Shown here piece by piece: positions 59,206-64,000 of a stretch of 64,000 nucleotides of DNA (its first letter is position 1; every line of letters begins with the position of its first letter). The notes beneath the pieces are model-generated. The model worked only from the letters and a program-made list of their open reading frames with translations. It made no database searches and was not told where the DNA came from. The DNA lies in NCBI RefSeq assembly GCF_000715075.1, contig NC_134101.1:198978103-199042102 (forward strand), given 5' to 3'. Position numbers and translations under genes: made by a program. The stretch is from Nicotiana tabacum (Eukaryota; Streptophyta; Magnoliopsida; Solanales; Solanaceae).

Positions 59206-61224
59206 TATCACGACCCAAAATCCCACCGAAGGTCATGATTGCACCTAACCTACTTTTTAGGCAAGCCAATACATAATAAAAATAATAGAAACCATTTTAT
59301 TAAGTTATTAACAGAGTAATGATAAAACATAAAAGCGAAAATAATCTCAAAATTGATAAAAGATACAAATATTCAAGACAAGGTCTAAACACGACCATAA
59401 CTGTCAAGCAATTCCCAAAACTCGATGTCACAATATCATGAGCATCTTTAAAAATGAACTGTATCTATCAATATAATAATATCTGCCTCGAAGAAACAAA
59501 GGATTGAAACAGATAATCAAAGAAGAGGGACTCCAAGTGCTGCGAGTCGAATAGGAAGGTAGCTTACCATAAAGTCTTCGATGCAAATCTCTATGTAGCT
59601 GGATGTGTATGACTGGTACCTGCCTCAAAATCTGCACAAAATGTACAAAACTGTAGTACAAAATCACGATACTCAGTATGTATCATGTCTAGCCTCGAAG
59701 AAGTAGTAGTGAAGGGTTGACATTGACACTCACGAGCAGTTTAATGAGCAAGTAAAAGCATAAAATAAAGCAATAGATAAGGTATGATATCATCAAATGG
59801 ATACAAGAGCAATACATGATAATATCTCCTATTTAGACATTCCTTTCAGATAAAGGAAGCACAAAACAAGTTAATATCTCAATTACTTCCAAAATCACAA
59901 AATAAACCAATCAAAATGTATATATGAGAGCTACTGCATGAATCTAGAATGCATATGCATGCTCATGATTAAATCTCAATACCTCACAGTACCAATCCAC
60001 ATGCCCGACATTGGCCAAGTGTCCCAACTAATACCAATCTGAGTACATGCACTCATATGACTCAAAGTAATATGGGTAATTACCTGACTCTGGAGGGATG
60101 TATCCATATCCAAGCGCCAGTGTGGTATGCAACCCGATCCACAATAATACTGAAGTCAATAATCAATATCTACCCATAATATCTTTTGAGCCAAATCCTC
60201 AACTTTCCTCAATATCGACTCTTCTAGCTCATGTATATGCATATGAGATGATGTAATAAAGGCACACCGGGAAAAATAGTAGAATGCAGATGAATAGCAA
60301 AATGAATAATAGATAGCTATAGCTAACCATGTAATTCAACTTTCCATAACAGTTCAACATGTTCATTTATCAACTTAAGACCGATCATGATATCAAATAT
60401 GAGCAACAGGAGTCAATAATAGCAAAATCGTAAGTCAAGTACAAAAATTACATTAATACAGCTAAAGTAGAAACCCAACATGGTAAAAGAAGTCTGTCAT
60501 GTTCAAATCATCAAGTCATAACTCTAGCATAGTCCCTAAGCATGATTATGGTTCATCACATAATCATAGAAATGAAATATGATAATAAATTATATTCTCA
60601 ACAAGGCATAATATAAGACTGAACTCTATCCAGCTATGGCCATCACCTAGCCACGCATATACGAATCACCTAAATCTAGTGGCAAGTAGAAAATAAATCA
60701 ACTATGAGGAGAATTGTTTCTTACAAGAATAAACAAGAGACTTACCTCTACATGACAAGCAAAAATCAATCAACAATTACCTGATCATCAAAATCCAACT
60801 CCAAACAACTTGAATCGAGTCAAATACAACTCAATAATGTCAAACAAAGCCATAAGAATCAATTTCAAACAATAAAAGTTTCAATCTTTAATAAAATTCC
60901 CAAAAGTCAATTCGGCCAAATACGGTCAAAACCCGAGTCAATGGATAGATCCCGACTATCCATAATTCCATGAGTCCAAATATATTATTAGATTTCTAAA
61001 ACCAAGTCCAAATTGACCCCCAAATCCACAACATACACCCTTTTAAGTTGTAGACAAAAGTCCCAAATTTCACTTTAATAATCCATGTTTTAGGTGCTGA
61101 AATCAATGGGGAATCAAGTTATAAAGTCAAATGCAAGTGAAAATTATTTACCTCTAGTGAAATTACCCTTCAAAATCTCCACCTCTCGAAGTCTAGGGAT
61201 TCAAAATATGAGAGAGTGGGTAAA

Positions 61225-61505
61225 CTCTCGAAATTCTATGCATTGGTCATACCTATCCATGAATGGAATATGGATTATGACTAACTTGTTATTCACTCAG
61301 TATTTAGGTCATATTCGCTATGTAGGAGAGATGGCTGAGTGGTTGAAGGTGTAGCATTGGAACATAGAGAAGGCGACACCAGCTAGCAGAACGGACGGAA
61401 TGAGAAGAAATCCCCAGGATGATCTTTTGTTTACCAATGGCTCGAATCACTCTCTTTTTGTATCTTTGCTTAATTCGCCAATTTCACTAACAACAAGGGC
61501 TCAAA
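61225..61505 (+). other. Organelle-derived insertion (NUPT or NUMT) in LTR D
   Basis: This segment breaks the LTR alignment and carries trnS-GGA with flanking text (TATTTAGGTCATATTCGCTA upstream and GCTTAATTCGCCAATTT downstream) that reads like organelle intergenic sequence. Plastid DNA, or the plastid-derived trnS-GGA of plant mitochondria, could be the source. The edges are estimated by eye. Confidence 0.6.
61325..61460 (+). pseudogene. trnS-GGA: trnS-GGA pseudogene, organelle type, interrupted
   Basis: The 5' half GGAGAGATGGCTGAGTGGTT plus the D arm and GTAGCATTGGAAC (61325-61363) includes anticodon GGA at 61359-61361. The 3' half (about 61424-61460) keeps TTTTGTTTACC and the T arm core CTCGAATCACTCTCTTT. 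About 60 bp of unrelated sequence (61364-61423) replaces the 3' strand of the anticodon stem and part of the variable arm. T-arm and acceptor mismatches add to the damage, so it cannot fold as a tRNA. It is plus-strand and lies in a retrotransposon LTR. Confidence 0.75.
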
Positions 61506-61519
61506 TTTAAAATAGCCTG

Positions 61520-61810
61520 CCCTGGCATACCCTTCGCGAATGCAACCTATGCCTCACGTTCGTGAAGCACAAAACATTCTGCCTAAAAATCCTCTATCGT
61601 AAACACTATAGGAGGCCCACGAATGCGGAGACCAATAGCCTCAAACTTTCGCGGATGCAGTTCCCTGCTCACAAACGCGAGGAACAAATAGTTGGACCAA
61701 CCTCCTACTTCGTGAATGTGGCTCCCCTCCTGCGAACGCGAAGAACAAACAACCTCAGCCCAAGATCCTTCATCTCAAACGCGATGCTCCCCCACAAACG
61801 CGATGAACAC
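61520..61810. repeat. CGCGAATGC/AAACGCGA patch in LTR D
   Basis: Repeated TTCGCGAATGC, ACGTTCGTGAAGC, CTCACAAACGCGAGGAAC and CTGCGAACGCGAAGAAC units. It is another CpG-rich patch type, closest to that of solo LTR G read on the other strand. Confidence 0.72.
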
Positions 61811-62127
61811 CAGACACCAGAAAAATTAGCTAACACTAAACATGCTCCAGGTGGTCCAAAACTCACCCGTTCCCCCAAGGACCCCATCCAATCATACCAA
61901 AAAGTCCATAAACATATCCCGGACCTAGACAAGGTCTTAAAATACTACAAAGAATAACAAAACCAACTCTCTAAGATCAATATCCTTCTCTTAACTTTCA
62001 AACATTCGAACTTCGCTGAATGTGTTTGAATCACACTTAGACACTCCAGATCACAACCAAACTTAGCATACAAGTTTCGATCCACTAAATGAACATATAC
62101 AAGGTCTTGAAATACCTACCAGATATT

Positions 62128-64000
62128 TATAGAGTTGTCTCGTCATGCTACTTTCTTGATCCACACTGAGATTGAAAAGGAGAGGCGGTTCATTGAGGGT
62201 TGCATAACGGTATCAGGAATACTATGGCCTGAGCGTCATATATCAAGACTACATTTCATTAAGCTATAGAGATATCTTGGAAGATCTCACATATCTGTAG
62301 TCAGTGGGGAGAGGTTATGATGAGGGATAAGAGGCCTCCTCGTTCTAGTAGTTTTAGTGGCACCTTATGTAAAGGTAGAGGTCAGTTTAGTAGAGGCCAT
62401 TACAGTAGGTCAGCTTATCCTATGTAGTATGTGGCTAGGGGTGTAGTATCTTGGGGTCTACTTATTCCTATGTGTTATCATATTTTTCTCCTTATTTGGA
62501 TATGCCTCATGGTTCTTTTGATATTCCTATTCATGTATCTATACTATTGGTGATTCGATTATGGTAGATCATGTATTTTGGTCTTGTGTGGTTACTATTG
62601 GGGTATATGAGACCAGGGTTGATCTCTTGTTGCTTAATGTGGTGGATTTTGATATAATTTAGGTATGAATTGGCTATCTCCGTATCATACTATTCTTAAT
62701 TGTCATGCTAAGACTGTGACGTTGGCTAAGCCGGAGTTACCAAGGTTGGAATGGAGAGGTTCTCTTAGTCACACTCCTAGTATAGTGATTTCATTTATGA
62801 AGGATCGACAGATAGTTAAGTAGGGGTGTTTGGCATATCTAGCTTTTGTTATAGATGTTAGTGCTGTGAGTCTTATTGTTAATTCAGTCATAGTAATGAG
62901 GGAGTTTCTAGATGTATTCCCTGCAGATCTACCGAGCATGCCACCTGACAAGGATATTGATTTTGGTATTGATTTGATGTGGGGCACTCAACCCATATCT
63001 ATTAGGGTTATCACCAGTTGAAGATTAGGATTTCCGACATTTCTAAGATGGCTTTCAAGACTCGTTATAGGCATTATAAGTTTTTGATAATATCTTTTGG
63101 CTTTACTAATGCCCTAGCAGCTTTCATGCGTTTATGAACAATGTGTTCTACCCTTATTTGGATTCTTTTGTCATTATGTTCATTGATGATATATTGGTAT
63201 ATTCTCGTATTGCCGAGGAACACGAGTAGCATTTAAGGATTGTGCTTCAAATTTTGAGGGAGAATAAGTTGTATGCTAAGTTACGTGAGTTTTGGACTCG
63301 GTGGCATTCTTGTGCCATGTGGTGTCTAGTGATGAGATCAAGATTGACTCAAAGAAGATTGAGGCAGTTCAAAGTTGGCCCAAATCTTATACCACTACAA
63401 AGATCAGGAGTTTCTTGGGATTGACTGGCTACTATTATCGCTTTGTGGAAGGGTTCTCTGCTATTACATCTCTATTGACCGGGTTAACTTAGAAGGGCAC
63501 TCCGTTCAGATGGTCTTATGAGTGAGAGGAGAGCTTTCAGAAGCTCAAGACTGCTTTGACTACAGCTCTAGTTTTAGTATATCCCTCAGGATAGGGAAAG
63601 TATACAGTCTAATATTATGCTTCACGCATTAGCCTTGGGTATGTGTTGATGCAGGACGGTAGGGTGATTTCCTATGCGTCATGCCAGTTGAAGCCCCATG
63701 AGAAGAAATATCTAGTGCATGACTTGGAGTTGGCAGTTATTGTGCATGCGCTCAAGATTTGGAGGAATCACTTATATGACATGTCTTGTGAGGTGTACAT
63801 GAATCATCAGAGTCTTCAATATTTGTTCAAGCAAAAGAATTTGAATTTTAGGCCGCGGAGGTGGTTGGAGTTGTTGAAGGATTATGATATCACTATCTTG
63901 TATCATCCGGGGAAGGCTAATATATTAGCGGAGACCTTTAGTAGGAAGGCAGAGTATGTGTAGTTTGGCATTTATTCCATTTGTGGAGAGGCCTTTGGCT
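62128..64000 (+). pseudogene. Ty3/gypsy gag-pol pseudogene, chromovirus-like, runs off the window
   Basis: Order of remnants: gag C-terminal region (LSRHATFLIHTEIEKERRFI near 62130), then a basic tail (MMRDKRPPRSSSFSG). The zinc knuckle is not recognisable. Protease-like GMNWLSPYHTILN appears near 62670 after a break, then REFLDVFPADLPSMPPDKDI at 62900. A deletion removes the first RT motifs. RT resumes [20 protein letters not shown], then [10 protein letters not shown] at 63180 (catalytic Asp pair kept), EIRSFLGLTGYYYRFVEGFS-type connection, then RNase H ISYASCQLKPHEKKYLVHDL and YHPGKANILAETFSRK at 63890. The last long frame (63643-63963, 106 codons) is clean. Stops and shifts elsewhere. Family: Tekay/Del-like, by resemblance. 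Confidence 0.87.

Larger units (their letters stand above)
59206..62115 (-). repeat. LTR D: related long LTR, truncated
   Basis: Begins TATCACGACCCAAAATCCCA (TG mutated to TA), the family start. It contains one CAACCCGATCC box near 60118, a region alignable with element C from about 60960, an organelle DNA insertion near 61225-61505, and a CGCGAATGC and ACAAACGCGA patch at 61520-61810. The expected GGTCRTTACA end is missing; the sequence changes to gypsy coding near 62115. Non-coding itself. Confidence 0.68.

Noticed and set aside
61364..61423. tRNA intron in trnS-GGA
   Set aside because: The insert replaces the 3' strand of the anticodon stem instead of splitting an intact tRNA, and organelle trnS-GGA has no intron. 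A rearranged pseudogene is simpler.
1..64000. A novel host defence or metabolic gene system
   Set aside because: Every frame with recognisable protein sense belongs to a retrotransposon or LINE. The remainder is LTR, MITE or AT-rich spacer, and I found no conserved non-transposon gene.

Overview
This is a plant nuclear window made almost entirely of transposable elements. I see no host gene. The LTR families (ends TGTCACGACCC... / ...GGGTCGTTACA, initiator-Met primer sites, CpG-rich patches inside long LTRs), the L1 and RTE LINEs, and the Stowaway and hAT MITEs suggest a large-genome Solanaceae species, probably Nicotiana. That assignment comes from recalled family resemblance, not from a search.

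Layout. 1-12284: an old LTR interrupted by a complete minus-strand element A (1185-11403, TSD GAGAG) with ~2.8 kb LTRs and a 4.3 kb non-coding interior; one LTR of A carries a later Stowaway MITE. 13097-23227: element B, same family and orientation, TSD ACGAC. 23559-34557: a miniature LTR element (TRIM-like, 416-bp LTRs, 439-bp interior). Its right LTR was hit by a hAT-type MITE, the MITE by a gypsy-type LTR element F with a spliced gag-like gene, and F by a solo LTR (27635-30417, TSD CCCGC) and a further LTR fragment. 35011-37229: a probable solo LTR, then a second hAT-type MITE with a perfect 8-bp TSD. 37687-59205: element C, related to A and B. Its interior holds a 5'-truncated L1 LINE (41452-54050), the LINE holds LTR element E (42957-51362), and E's right LTR holds an RTE-type LINE (46701-51138). 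59206-62115: a further related LTR (D) containing an organelle DNA fragment with a broken trnS-GGA. 62128-64000: a decayed Ty3/gypsy gag-pol running off the window end.

Function. Every coding region found is a decayed transposon gene (gag, protease, reverse transcriptase, RNase H, endonuclease) with stops, frameshifts or deletions. The longest clean reading frames are the RTE endonuclease and RT segments and the LINE RNase H domain. A, B and C have ends consistent with mobilisation in trans but no coding capacity, as in LARD elements. Relative age can be read from the nests: A before its Stowaway; TRIM before hAT before F before the solo LTR; C before L1 before E before the RTE LINE.

I found no convincing new host system. 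The most useful observations are the internally controlled nests (empty sites are present in the window), the exchange of CpG-rich palindromic patches at one fixed LTR position across families, a recurrent GCGTGCAACCCGATCC box, the organelle tRNA interrupted at its anticodon stem, and the L1 copy with direct repeats of about 76 bp.
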